DNA of 64,000 nt, taken from assembly GCA_951217055.1 (NCBI GenBank), contig OX578277.1, positions 10,810,834 to 10,874,833 of the forward strand, read 5' to 3'. Below are positions 1 to 12,500 of this stretch, in pieces. Both the position numbers and the translations under genes were made by a program. Positions within the stretch are counted from its first letter, which is position 1. Each line of letters starts with the position of its first letter. This DNA comes from Gerris lacustris (lineage: Eukaryota > Arthropoda > Insecta > Hemiptera > Gerridae). The notes beneath the pieces were generated by a model that did no database searches, was not told the DNA's origin, and saw only the letters and a program-made list of their open reading frames with translations.

Positions 1-204
1 AGATTTAAAAAGTGAAATCTTGAAATTATAATAATTTTTCAGAACTATTTATTTATTAAAAAAAAAAAATAATAATAATATCATTTAGCATAACTAGATA
101 ACATTAGATTTTTGTATTCTGAAAACTTGAGTTTTTTTATACACTGTGTCTCTGTGATGCATAGAGAAAATTAATAAAAAATATACATATGTGTGTGTGT
201 ATAT

Positions 205-912
205 ATGAGTAGCCGAATTCCAAAAGCAGCTATATCCAAAAAAATGAGATATTGGTACCCCTGGATTTGTTTTTAAAGCTCTACAAGGTTCTGCAGTCAA
301 ACAGTTCCAAAAAAAATTATAAACCTATTAAAATCTAGATTAAAATATGAGTGGGGTTACAAAAGCAGCTATATCCCTACTGTACTCGGATTCAAAAGGA
401 GCTATATCCATAACTGATCCAAAAACAGCTATATCCGTACACATTATAGAGTTACTCTGAGTAAGGCTGCAAAATCATCTATATCCATATTTACACATTT
501 CTATCTTCCTTTAAACAGAAAAAAATATGATAGAAGAGAAAAAAAATTATAGTGGCTACACTGAATAAATAATAGTTAAAATAATAGTTTATAACTGCTT
601 AATTTATTGGATATAACTGCTTTTGCTGCAACACACCAATCCAACATGGCGGTGAGTTTGGTCGCAAAAGTAGCTATAAACAAAAAACTGTGACAAAACC
701 AGCTATGTGATTATTTCTTTTGTTTATTAAAAAGAAAATAATAGCCTGAGATTATAGGGCTTTTGTCCACTAAATGAATTATTAGTTATTAATTAAAAAA
801 AAAAAAAATTAACCTGATAACACAATTTAGTGAATTGCTAGATGTTTTTCGTGCTTTGCCAAAAAAAAATTCAAGGGAATATAGCTGCTTTTGGAACTCA
901 GCTACTTATATA
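205..912. mobile_element. Non-autonomous DNA transposon with repeated 16-mer sites
   Basis: The left end is AGTAGCCGAATTCCAAAAGC and the right end GCTTTTGGAACTCAGCTACT, imperfect inverted repeats of about 30 bp. Between them AAAAGCAGCTATATCC-like 16-mers recur, direct near 223, 361, 395, 421 and 471, and inverted near 608 and 877. Family unknown. No transposase. Confidence 0.7.
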
Positions 913-1229
913 TAAAATATAAATATATATATTTTTTTTTAAAAAAAAGCACACTTTGAAAATAGTTCATTTCAATTGGGGTTGTTGTTTTTTTTTTACA
1001 TAAAAACTAATACTTAAAAATAATTATTTTTCATGTTTTAGCTTTCTAGGCAGTTGGAAAGTGGGTTAAAAATAATTTCAAAATTCATACATACCAAACA
1101 AATAAAGTTAAATAAAATACAATGTAAAACTAAAAGAAAACTAGAGGTAAGATTATGGTAAAGGAGTATATCATCATTTATATAATCCGGAAGTGTCCCG
1201 ATGATACACCTCGAAATGGTTTTTTTTTT

Positions 1230-1432
1230 TTTGGGGGGGGGGGGGGGGGTTTAGTCCCGATCAACTGCCAGGGTTATTACAGGACGGGGGTTATCCGGCC
1301 ACTTTACTCATCTAATCGATGAGATCATCAGTGTGAAACATGTCTTACCCCGCTGGGATTCGAACTCACAGCCGGGGTTTAGACCTTGGTTTCAGAGTCG
1401 AGTGTGCTAACCCCTCGGCTACACCGGCCCCC
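1230..1432 (-). mobile_element. tRNA-derived SINE, family A
   Basis: Read on the minus strand it starts GGCCGGTGTAGCCGAGGGGT (A-box region), has GAGTTCGAATCCCAGC (B box) and continues GACATGTTTCACACTGATG into a body ending in a homopolymer tract. The tail is G/C rather than A. Confidence 0.85.
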
Positions 1433-1564
1433 CTCGAAATGGTTTGTTATTGCTTAGCTAAGGCAAACAAATTTATTCCAATAAAAATAACCTTTTGATT
1501 TCATTAGTTGGTCTTTAAATAGATATAATAGCTTATCAAAATTAGTTAAATTAGTTTTACTTCT

Positions 1565-1753
1565 GTCTAATTCATATTTTATGATTTTGGTAGTATTCAT
1601 ACTACGGAACGATTAAATTTTAATTTAAATCAATTTATAATTATTATTAACTACGGGAAACAGACAGAGAAAAATAGACTCCAGCACGGGGATTTGAACC
1701 ACCGGCCTCTATATTTCCAGTATAGCGCTCTAACCAACTAAGCTACGCAGGAG
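1565..1753 (-). mobile_element. tRNA-derived SINE, family B, with tRNA-like head (1679-1753)
   Basis: The 75-nt head folds as a cloverleaf. Acceptor strands CTCCTGC/GCTGGAG pair at six of seven positions, the anticodon stem is CTATA/TATAG with loop CTGGAAA, and the T loop is TTCAAAT. The anticodon would be GGA (Ser), but the long serine variable arm is absent, so this is a SINE head, not a functional tRNA. The AT-rich body matches a second, 5'-truncated copy at 1918-2853. Confidence 0.75.
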
Positions 1754-1917
1754 AATGAATTTCTCTGACGTTAATGATAGCTTGACCCGAATTTAAAGCT
1801 TTCAATTTTTCCACAAGTCTGAGAAGTCAACATTAATGACAAAGAACTAGACCGAGATATAACGCTTATAATTATAAAGTACCCAATTAGTACCTGTACC
1901 TCGTACAATCAATTAGA

Positions 1918-2853
1918 AATTCATATTTTACGATTTTGGTAGTACAGTAGAGTCCCGCTAATCCGGGTTTGACGGGACCGGACCCAGTCCGGATTACCGA
2001 AAGTCCGGATTAAACGGAATCAGTTTTAAAATGTCTGTATAACAAGTTTTAGTAGGGTAAAACTATTAAAATCAATGTTTTTATCGTAACAATTACTTTT
2101 ATTAGTCTCCGAAACATGCTTGTACAACGTAGGTCCACTATTTAAGTTAAGAGCTGTTCTGTCACCAGTCCGAATATCAAATGAATTAAAATAAAACGAC
2201 AATCTATTACGTAGGTGGCAGGTATAGAAGGGACTTCCTGAGAAGAACTTCCTGTGTTCCGATACAAAATTTGAGGAACGATAATCATTTCACAAAAAGT
2301 TGAGACATTAGACATATGCGGCTTGGCGAAATTTCTTGGAACTGCGTTGGGCCGCCGCTATGTTTCAAAACCCTCTCCCCATCTCAGTCACATAAAATTG
2401 TATTTATTTGAATACACTACCTTTATAACTTCCGCACCTTACATTTCTATGGAACCGAAACAGATTTATCGATGTTCTTACTTATTCCTAATTATTCAAA
2501 ATCTGTTTATTTTTAACAAAAATACCGGGTATTCCTCGTGTTAGAAAGTTGGAATATACACTTACAAACTATGTATACTAGGAACAATTTTATACATTTT
2601 TAATAGACAATAAAAGTTGAAACTCCAATTATCTTAATTATTCATAAATCAGAACAGGCCCTGGTTCCAAGTTGTACATAGTTTTTGGCCCGTCCGGATT
2701 AAACGGATGTCCGGACTAGCGGGGTCCGGATAAGCGAGACTCTACTGTATTCATACTACGGAACGATTTAAATTTTAATTTAAATCAAATTATAATTATT
2801 ATTAACTACGGGAAAAAGACAGAGAAAAATAGACTCCAGCGCGGAGATTCTGT
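1918..2853 (-). mobile_element. 5'-truncated SINE family B copy split by a MITE
   Basis: Segments 1918-1944 and 2748-2853 together match the body of the SINE at 1565-1680. Pogo MITE copy 1 sits between them at a TA. The tRNA-like head is lost, as expected for 5' truncation during reverse transcription. Confidence 0.8.
1945..2747 (+). mobile_element. Pogo-type MITE, copy 1 (803 bp)
   Basis: Terminal repeats CAGTAGAGTCCCGCTAATCC and GGATAAGCGAGACTCTACTG are flanked by TA on both sides. The inner ends carry TCCGGATTAC and GTCCGGACTAGCGGGG. It has interrupted an older repeat copy whose uninterrupted relative is at 1565-1680, which proves the TA target and the exact ends. No intact transposase. 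Confidence 0.95.
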
Positions 2854-2903
2854 CTAATTATAAAATTAAGCCTGTTACCACAGGCCTAAGGGCTCGTTAC
2901 TTA

Positions 2904-4097
2904 TAGTCCAGAAGATGGTGCGCAAAAGAGTGTCTGACTAACATCAAGCTAGAATTTTGTGTATAAGTTAATATTTTGGTGCCTTTTAGGATTATGTGGT
3001 TGACTAAGTTTGTCTGCGGGACATAGCTTGACAATGGGCATTTGAAAAAAAAAAAAAACTGGTGGAGAGCAGCCATGTCCTGCCCTTCATGATGGACAAT
3101 GTGATTTTCATGATCCTGAGTGCAAAATTCGTTAGTAGACCAAAAATCAAGATGATTTGAGTTTGACACATAATAGGTGACAACTATGATTTGGAGTAAT
3201 ATTTAAATAACTAAATAACCTTAAATAACAAAACTCATGTTAACTTGATTTTTGGTATACTAACTAATTCTGTACTCGGGATCACAAAAATCACATTTTC
3301 CAGGGTGGGACAAGGCTGCTCTCCACCAATTTTTTTTTTTTAAAATGCCAATTCCAAACGTCCCACAAACGAACTTCACCAACCACATATTCTTGAAAGG
3401 CACCAACATAACTTGAACACAAAATTCTAGCTTGATGTTAGTCAGACACTTTCTAGGGTCCCAAGCACCCTAAAAAGTGGGTCTGGGGTTTAGGCAAAAC
3501 CAAGGACCTCCGTCTGTCCGTCGCCTGCTCTCACGGCTACACCTTTCGTCCGATGACTTTGAAATTTGGCATGTATATGTCTTGTACCTACCCACACATG
3601 TTAAAAATATGGTGACTTAAAAAAAAATATTTTTCAAAAAAATTAGAGTAAAAAAACTTTGATAGGGCGAGCGTATGCAAGCGAAGTGGGTGTAAAACGT
3701 ATCCCCCCCTCTATCTCGCATATGTGAAGTGCAAAAAGTCTGAAAAAATTCCTGAACATTCTTCGACCAAAAGTAAAGATACCACTTTTTGGAAATCTCG
3801 AAAAAAAATTATTTTAATTTTTATTGACAAAATACTTTTTTTTATAATTATGGTCTTTTCGATGTATTTATATGATTGTAGTCCGGTTCAGTGGCAAAAA
3901 AATACTTTATCAGAAGTTTGTTTATGTGTTTTAAGAACATCAGACCTATAGAATAGTTCAAAGTAAGCTTTTTAGCATTTCAAAAAACAAACATCAATAG
4001 GGTACTACTTAAACTATACAGTGTGGCCTACAGACCCTCGCTGTGTGCTGACTAGCACACACTTGACCTGTTTATTTGCACACTATCTTCTGGACTA
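2904..4097. mobile_element. TAGTCCAGGAGATAG foldback element, interrupted copy
   Basis: The left arm is TAGTCCAGAAGATGG...GTGTCTGACTAACATCAAGC. The right arm is the complement through GTTAGTCAGACACTTT (3452), broken there, and resumed as TTGCACACTATCTTCTGG at 4074. The interruption of about 620 bp is a separate insertion. Internally AATCAAGATGATTTGAG and TTAACTTGATTTTTGG mark the arms. Confidence 0.85.
3453..4073. mobile_element. Unclassified insertion within a foldback element
   Basis: It interrupts the right arm of the element at 2904-4097. It starts CTAGGGTCCCAAGCACCCTA and includes a GGCTACACCTTTCGTCCGAT segment of the kind seen next to RTE-like tails. No ORF of note, and no clear target duplication. 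Confidence 0.5.
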
Positions 4098-4110
4098 TTA
4101 TTTATTGCAT

Positions 4111-4144
<34 letters not shown>

Positions 4145-5194
4145 TTAAAAAAAAAGTGTTCATTACATCATTAAATTCATATAAAAAATACAACCATAAA
4201 ATAAATTATGCGAATACTGTTTTGTGTCTCGCAACTGAAGTAGAGACCTTAAGATAATTTTTATATTAGGAAATTTAATTTGAGCATTAATAAAACAACT
4301 TAAGTAATTTAAAAAAAAAAAAATGGTAATCCAGATTACACAGTGAATTCATTAATTATTACAGAAGGAGATTTCGCCGTTCTAGAGAAATAGGGACGTA
4401 AGTGCAAAAGTAGTAATTTTTTAGGAGAACAGAAAAACAAACTAAGATTTCTTCAATTTATCATAAATAGAAGGATATTTTTTTTAATCAATATGAAAAC
4501 CAGGCAATAGTATTTAAAAAAATAATGTACCCCAATTTACCCCCAAATTTTGTTAAAAACGTCATTGTTACGCTGAAGTCCTAAGAGTGTACACCTCACT
4601 TAGGTCATAATTTAGGCTATATTAATTAAGTGTTACATTTGCGTCTAATAATTGAAGAATTATTGAGTTAAAAATGACTTAAAGTGCAATTATGCCGTTG
4701 TAATTAAATAAGAAATAACTAAGCACGTGACGTATAGTACAAATGCGTCACTTTTGCAGTAAAATGGGTAGTACTTTCTTTAAAGTGATCATGTAACTGA
4801 ACCATGCAACGTTGTTATCTCTAAAAACCTGGAAGGTCCACAATGACTTTTTAGCTCTTAATTGGTTAAAAGTAGCCATTTCAAAACGGTCGTTGCAGCA
4901 TTGGATGAAACGTACTTTTTTGTATCTACTCATGTGTCTAACTCAAATTTGCACTTATGTCTATGTTTCTCTAGAACAGCGATTTGTTCTTTGTGGGAAT
5001 CCAACCCTTATTCTTGATAAGGAGGGTTCCCTATGTCCTGTGACTTGGCGAGCTCGACTTAGTATGTCATAGCTCGAATTGAGTGAACATATTATAAGGC
5101 TCAATACGGCTCGATCTTTCCCATTAAGGATTTGGCAGATCACAAGACAAGCCTATGAGCACGATAGGTTCACCAACTCACAGGCCCAGCTTTA

Positions 5195-5400
5195 GTGTGT
5201 GGTTCTATGTCAAACAGTATTAGATTATTACAGTATGAAGGTATCAGTCACTTTACACGTATATCTATGTGTTCATTAATGTGGAACATGACCCACCTCT
5301 GAAAATACAACTGAGATTATTGTTAGAGTTTAGACATAGGTTTCAGAAAGAATAGTATCCAATCATTAAAGGATTGAGGTGTTAATCACATACACATCTA
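5195..5400 (-). repeat. Decayed SINE family A body
   Basis: GTATCAGTCACTTTACACGT and TCATTAATGTGGAACATGAC match the 140-bp units at 50930-51500. A second fragment, GTGGGAATCCAACCC, is just upstream near 4995. Confidence 0.7.
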
Positions 5401-6614
5401 TATACATGGTCTATAGGGCTAAATATAATACACTACCTAAATTATTTAGTTGCATCTTCACAGCATTCAAAAAAAGCGTACAATGCAACTTTGAATACTT
5501 TACAATTTAAAATTATCTTATAAAAAAAGAACCTTACATTTAATAATAATAGGTATTACATTAAAAATAATAGTAAACATTTTCGAAAAAAAAAAATGTA
5601 TTTTTTTAAAATAAAAAAACTAGATCAAGACTAAAATAGCATTAAAAAAAATGAACACTTTATTTTTGTTCTTATTAAGTATTTAGCTTAAAAATCCTAA
5701 CATTTAAAGCTATGCATTAGTGGACAAAATCACTTAACATAATTTTTTGATGTGATATTTTGTTAGAATTTACAAAAATTACAGAGATTTTAATTTTTAA
5801 AACAAGGAAAGATAAAGAGGGAATTAAAAAAAAAATGTTGTTTCTGCCAATATCAACTTACTCTTAAGGAATAAACACTCAAAGAATAAACTAAGTTAAC
5901 CCTTGGGAACGTGCGGTCCTGTGAGGCCTAAATTTGAGATATAACTGTGAAATTGAGATAGATGTTGCTCTTGGAAGATGGGGATTTTTCTAGCTACATT
6001 TTTTTTGCTTTTATCAAGAGAATTAGTCACTGTTTGTCATTGTGATTATACTTCAATTCTGTGCCCATATTGTCCTGACAGGAGACAGCGCCACTTTCAC
6101 TTAAATTTTAGTATTACGCTAATTTTAGTGAAATTTATACATATAATATAAAATAAATTAATATGGTACCTGAATTTAAAAATAAAATAATAAAAAAATG
6201 TACAGAAAAAAATCAATATTTGAAAATTATAAAAAAAAAAAAAATAATAAAACAATAATATTTATTTATGCACCTAGGGAGTAAACAAAGGTCGAAAAAG
6301 CAGTGTCGCCAACCTGATTTCAACAACTTCATTACATTAGCCATTCATTTTCTACATTTATAAAATAATTAAGTTGCAATCTTTACTTTTTTGCCCTACT
6401 TTACTTTTTCGCCCTACTTTTAATTTTTCTCCCTACTTTTTGAGTTCAGGGATCTGGAGATAAAACCAATTTAAATATGTTTTATGATATTATGCTAAAA
6501 TGATTTCAAGTTAATATTTATTTTACCTGTTGTGTGGGCATATACAACAGATTAAGTCCTATAAGGGGTCTGCCCCTCCTCGTGTCTGTATTAGACCGCC
6601 CGCACCCGAGGGTT

Positions 6615-6790
6615 AATTGTTTCTACTAATAATATATAGAACTAACTCATTCAATAAGCACTTTAAGAGTAAACTAGGTTCATTGTTTCTACTGATATTA
6701 TATAGAACTTACTCATTGAATAAGCATTTAAAGAGTAAACTAAGTTAGTGATTTCAACTGAGATTTGATTAGCACTTACTGAAACCACTT
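6615..6790 (-). repeat. 68-bp minisatellite relatives, inverted
   Basis: AGAACTTACTCATTGAATAA then GCATTTAAAGAGTAAACTAA is the inverse of the unit in ING intron 1. Two to three decayed units are present. Confidence 0.75.
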
Positions 6791-7590
6791 GTTTTTTTTT
6801 ATATATTACTTAAAGCGCAAAGTTTATAAAAATGATTTTGTCCACCTATCCTAAAGAATTACAGAACTAGCTTAAATTCCTAAAATACTGCATATTTACA
6901 AAATAAAAATAATACAAATGAGAACAATTATTAAACTAGAGCAAACAGTTTAATTGAACAATTCTACAAAATTCATTGTTTTTAAAATTATTTTAAGCCT
7001 TTTCGTTTTATTTTTTAATGTATATCTTATTTTAGATTCTATTCAGTCTTCTAAGTTGTTTTTTTTAGATTTTTCTTACAAAAATATTAAATGCATTTTA
7101 AAGGTGAGAATTTTATTTATTTAGAGCTTTATTCATTAACTCAATTTTTAAACTGAGATTAAGTCTAGAATTTCTAGATTAAACAAGCAGAGATCATTTG
7201 TTTAACACTTTCACTACAGTTTTAACAATAGCTTGGTACAACGCAGTGCATGGGGAATAAAAACAAAAAATCAACTTTAAATAACCAAACAAGCTAGGAG
7301 AGCGAGGAATGTATATATAGAACCGAACAGATGTGCTCTACAGAGTAAACTGGTTAAATATAATCTGAACGGTGGGCACAAGTATTAGAAAATTGAAGTT
7401 AAGTGAGGATATTCCCGGAACGTAGCCTGTCCCATTTACCCAACCAGCACAGAATATGCTCATGGTCTGCCGTGAATGTGTTAAATATGAATTTTGATAT
7501 TTTCATAGTGTGTTACACAAAAGGATAAACTTGACTTAACGGGGTTTTAAGTAGATTAATTAAGATTAAAGAAAGATGCTAATTCACTAA

Positions 7591-8770
7591 AATAGTCATC
7601 TTCAGTACCGGTGAGAAGAGATCAAGTGTGAAAGAGAAACAGTCAGTGTAGGAGTTGAGACAGAGGTTTAAATCTCCTGTCTTTAGTAAGTTTATTGTAC
7701 AAAGCTAACTTTCAACTACAAATAGTCATCTTCAGTACCGGTGAGAAGAGATCAAGTGTGAAAGAGAAACAGTCAGTGTAGGAGTTGAGGCAGAGGTTTA
7801 AATCTCCTGTCTTTAGTAAGTTTATTGTACAAAGCTAACTTTCAACTACAAATAGTCATCTTCAGTACCGGTGAGAAGAGATCAAGTGTGAAAGAGAAAC
7901 AGTCAGGGTAGGAGTTGAGACAGAGGTTTAAATCTCCTGTCTTTAGTAAGTTTATTGTACAGAGCTAACTTTCAACTACAAATAGTCATCTTCAGTACCG
8001 GTGAGAAGAGATCAAGTGTGAAAGAGAAACAGTCAGTGTAGGAGTTGAGACAGAGGTTTAAATCTCCTGTCTTTAGTAAGTTTATAGTACAAAGCTAACT
8101 TTCAACTACAAATAGTCATCTTCAGTACCGGTGAGAAGAGATCAAGTGTGAAAGAGAAACAGTCAGTGTAGGAGTTGAGACAGAGGTTTAAATCTCCTGT
8201 CTTTAGTAAGTTTATAGTACAAAGCTAACTTTCAACTACAAATAGTCATCTTCAGTACCTGTGAGAAGAGATCAAGTGTGAAAGAGAAACAGTCAGTGTA
8301 GGAGTTGAGACAGAGGTTTAAATCTCCTGTCTTTAGTAAGTTTATAGTACAAAGCTAACTTTCAACTACAAATAGTCATCTTCAGTACCTGTGAGAAGAG
8401 ATCAAGTGTGAAAGAGAAACAGTCAGTGTAGGAGTTGAGACAGAGGTTTAAATCTCCTGTCTTTAGTAAGTTTATAGTACAAAGCTAACTTTCAACTACA
8501 AATAGTCATCTTCAGTACCGGTGAGAAGAGATCAAGTGTGAAAGAGAAACAGTCAGTGTAGGAGTTGAGACAGAGGTTTAAATCTCCTGTCTTTAGTAAG
8601 TTTATTGTACAAAGCTAACTTTCAACTACAAATAGTCATCTTCAGTACCGGTGAGAAGAGATCAAGTGTAAAAAAGAAACAGTCAGTGTAGGAGTTGAGA
8701 CAGAGGTTTAAATCTCCTGTCTTTAGTAAGTTTATTGTACAAAGCTAACTTTCAACTACAAATAGTCATC
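7591..8770 (-). repeat. 130-bp satellite array, 9 monomers, minus orientation
   Basis: Nine exact 130-bp steps from 7591 to 8761 contain the reverse complement of the intronic satellite monomer. It lies 0.7-1.9 kb past the ING stop codon, so monomer sense matches ING transcription. A single decayed monomer in plus orientation follows at 8821-8957, facing it. Confidence 0.97.
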
Positions 8771-8820
8771 ATTAACATTCAAAAGAAGGTATGACATATG
8801 AAGACTCTTTCACTGTGATA

Positions 8821-8957
8821 TACTGAAGATGACTATTTGTAGTTGAAAGTCAGCTTTATACAATAAAATTAGTTTTGGTGGAGAGATATACTACTTTTTT
8901 GAGACAGCCTTAAACCTCTGTCTTAAATCATACACTGACTACTTCTCTCTCACACAG
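8821..8957 (+). repeat. Single decayed 130-bp satellite monomer
   Basis: It starts ACTGAAGATGACTATTTG and continues through recognisable but diverged monomer sequence to TTCTCTCTCACAC. It is inverted relative to the array at 7591-8770, about 50 bp away. Confidence 0.85.
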
Positions 8958-9256
8958 AAAAAAAAAACAACGATAACATCCAACTATGAGAAACCCAACA
9001 TTTATCCTTAAAATAAATCATTTGTTTTTAAACTGCAATAAAATTATTTATATTCTTTTACCAGATAACTATTATTTAAATTAATTAGTCTTAAAATAAT
9101 TGAATGATTTTTGATTCTGATATAATTAAAATGATAAAAATAAATAGTACTAAAAAAAATGATAGTTACAATAAGAGGTCGTGGAAAAATTAAGAGCAAA
9201 TTCTTAACCAATCTATCGTTTTTTCATATTTTCCTCTCATTTTACTTATTAATACA

Positions 9257-9375
<119 letters not shown>

Positions 9376-9470
9376 CAATAGTGTACATTTAGGAACGATT
9401 GTTTTTTTGTTAAAAATGTGATCAAAAGCTGTCACAGTAAGTAAGGAACAAAAGAAACGTCGGACGATTT

Positions 9471-9575
9471 TTATTTTTTTGTTTTCTTGTCAGTTGAGCA
9501 TTTAGGACAGAACCATTTTCCTTTGGGTTTCACTGTTAAATTGACGCAGGCGAAATGAAACCATTCGATAGGACA
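9471..9575 (-). CDS. Ing5: ING gene, coding exon 6 (second half of PHD and stop)
   Basis: 105 nt, residues 239-272, [13 protein letters not shown] ... [16 protein letters not shown] then TAA. It supplies zinc ligands C239, H245, C248, C261 and C264, the cage Trp243, and a basic tail. A long (TA)n tract begins about 100 bp past the stop in the likely 3' UTR. Confidence 0.95.
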   Translation of the reverse strand, partial: CPIEWFHFACVNLTVKPKGKWFCPKCSTDKKTKK

Positions 9576-12500
9576 CTAAAAGCAAAAGAAGAAAATCATG
9601 TTACAAAATATAAATGTTTTATGGATTTTTTTAAAAATTACATAAAAATTGGGGTTGTTGATTTTGTTTACATAATCAAGTAAGGCGTGCTTCACCTAAC
9701 TACGTGGGGCGATAATCGCCGGTTTCTGTACATTAAAGTTAAAATTATAAAGTGTAATATAATTACACTAATTTTAATAGTAATATTCTTTTTCTACTCT
9801 TTAAGACCTTTAAATTGATGTATAACATGTTATGGTAACTAAAACAATGTTTAGTCACCCGCCATATTGGCCGCCATCTTGAAAATTTTAATAATTGCAT
9901 ATTCTTTTTCTACACTTCAAGACCTTTAAGTTGATGTATAACATGTCATAGTTACTAAAAACTTTTTTTAGTCGCCCGCCATATTGCCCACCATCTTAAA
10001 AATATTACTTGTGAAATTTTAATAGTTGCATATTCTTTTTCTTCATTTCAAGACCTTTAAATTGATATATAACATGTTATAGTGACTAAAAACTTGTTTT
10101 TATTCACCCGCCACATTGGCCACCATCTTGAAACTTTTAAGTGTAAAATTTGAATAATTGCATATTCTATTTTTACACTTCAAGACCTTTAAATTGATAA
10201 ACATGTCATGGTGACTAAACTTTTTTTTTTAGTCGCCGTCCATATTGCCGCCATCTTGAAAATATTAAGTGTGAAAAATCAAAAATGTGCCTAGTTGTCT
10301 CAAATGCCGAGATGCATCTGTGTGCCGAATTTCATGTTCCTAGCTATAGTAGTTTATGAATTGAAACAAGCAACGGACAGACAGACAGAGCCGTTATATA
10401 AGGTTTCTTTTTTTACTTTGTACAGAAACCTAAAAACTAATGGTCCAGGAGATAGCGTGCAAAAAATTGTCTAGAAGCTAGAAGTTTGTGTGTAAGTAAA
10501 TCTTTTGATGCCTTTTAATGAAATGGGGTCGGCTAAGTTCCTGTGAATCAAAGAGGCCACCTAGGTAATATTTGACTTACTAACCTATTAAGAGACAAAC
10601 AATTATCAACTTGATTTTTGGTCTACTAAATAATTTTGTACTCAGGATCATGAAAATCATATTGTCCGCCATAAAGGGTGGGACATGGCTGCTCTCCACC
10701 AATTTGTTTTTTCAAATGCCTATTGCCGATCTATGTCCCGCAGACGAACTTGTCCGACCAAATATTCTTAAAAGGCACCAAAAGATTTTCTTATACACAA
10801 AATTCTAGCTTGATGTTAGTCAGACACTTTTTTTCACTCTATCTCCTGGACTAAAATATAATTTAAAAAAAAAAAAAACGAATTTTATGAAGATTCTTAT
10901 GTTTTTGATTAACTTGAGAACTTTAAATAACTTCCATGAAGTCGGAAATAGGGGTTTAAAATGTATTAAAAGATGTATACTTTACAGTCAAGTGAAATTT
11001 AATAAAAGGGTGTTATAAATACACCAACAATTATTTTATATCTGATTTAAAATGCCATATTCTCTAGTACAAAGATTTGCTCAGTACTTACTTGAAAATT
11101 GATGTTACATACTTAAAAATGCCTCAATTCTTTGTCCAACCTTAAAAGTAACTTACATTCATCCTCATTATAATAATTCAATGTTCTGGATTTAACATTT
11201 TTTGCTAGCCATGTTTAGGCATGCCTCTTCTAAAAGTTACAAATAGGGTATAATACTCAGATACTCTAAGATGAACGGTAATCAAAACCATGACAGAAGT
11301 TGATCTTTTAACAGGGACGAAACATCTCAAATGAAATATTGATTATTACAACCCTTCAGCCATATATTACTTATAAACGAGAATTACAAGGGTAATTCTT
11401 TAATTAATTTAATATTCTTAGGGATGTGTGATGGACCACTTAGGTGTGAAAAATTACAATTAAATACAGTAGAGTCTCGCTAATCCGGGTTTGACGGGAC
11501 CGGACCCTGTCCGGATTACCGAAAGTCCGGATTAAACGGAATCAATTTTAAAATGTCTATAAAATATGTTTTAGTTGGGTAAAAATATTTAAATCGAGAT
11601 TTTTATCGTAAAAAAATACTTCTATTAGTCTCAAAGACTGTTCTGTCACCAGTCCGAATATCAAATAAATTAAATTAAAATGGCAATCTATTACGCAGGT
11701 GCAGGTATAGAAGAGAATTCTAGGGAAATAAGCTGTGTTCCGAAATAAAATTCGAGCAACGCCTAATCATTTCACAAAAAGTTAAGACATTGTACACTGG
11801 CGGCTTGGCGAAATTTCACAGAACTCCGTTGAACCGCCGCTACGTGTTTCTTAAATCCCCTCCTCATGACATATATAATTTTATTTTCTGGAATACTCTA
11901 CCTTTATATCTTCCGCCCTACATTTCTATGGAACCGAAACAGATTTATCAATGTTCTTACTTATTCATAATTATTCTAAATCTGTTTATTTTTAACAGAA
12001 ATACCGGGTATTCCTTATGTCGAACGTTGGAATGAACACCTGTAAACTATACTAGGAACAATTTTATAAATGGTAATAGACAATAAAATCAGAAACCCCG
12101 ATAATCTCAACAATTCATAAATCTGAATAACCCTAGTTCCAAATTGTACATAGTTTTTGTACAATTGATGTCCGGACTAGCGGGGTCCGGATTAGCGAGA
12201 CTCTACTGTAATTTTAATGAACGTTTTGACCCTTATTTACAAGGTCATCCTCAGTCACAGGCAGTGGTGAGTCTTTTATTAAATGTTGGTTTAATAAACC
12301 ATGTCACATGTTAATGTTATCTGTTACATTTTAATGTCCATATCAATTAAATTAATCGTTAATTATTCGTAAATTTGTAGTTATGTATTACAAGCCTGTT
12401 AGTAGTTTTTTAAAAAATTTAAATTTTAACTTCATTTTGATTGATTTGGGTTCGACGTAACGTAATTGTTTAGAATTATGAGATTCTCTTATGGAGATAA

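Larger units (their letters stand above)
4098..7590. other. AT-rich intergenic stretch with repeat fragments
   Basis: It contains poly(T) at 4118-4141, SINE fragments near 4995 and 5195-5400, an inverted fragment of the composite repeat (TTTTTGCCCTACTTTACTTT) near 6385, and minisatellite relatives at 6615-6790. Short open frames near 4750-5140 on both strands look like chance. No gene is supported. Confidence 0.5.

Noticed and set aside
1679..1753. Functional tRNA-Ser(GGA)
   Set aside because: It lacks the long serine variable arm, has stem mismatches, and is the head of a multi-copy SINE.
4748..5143. Overlapping short frames on both strands
   Set aside because: No domain, splice sites or consistent coding signal; the region holds SINE fragments.
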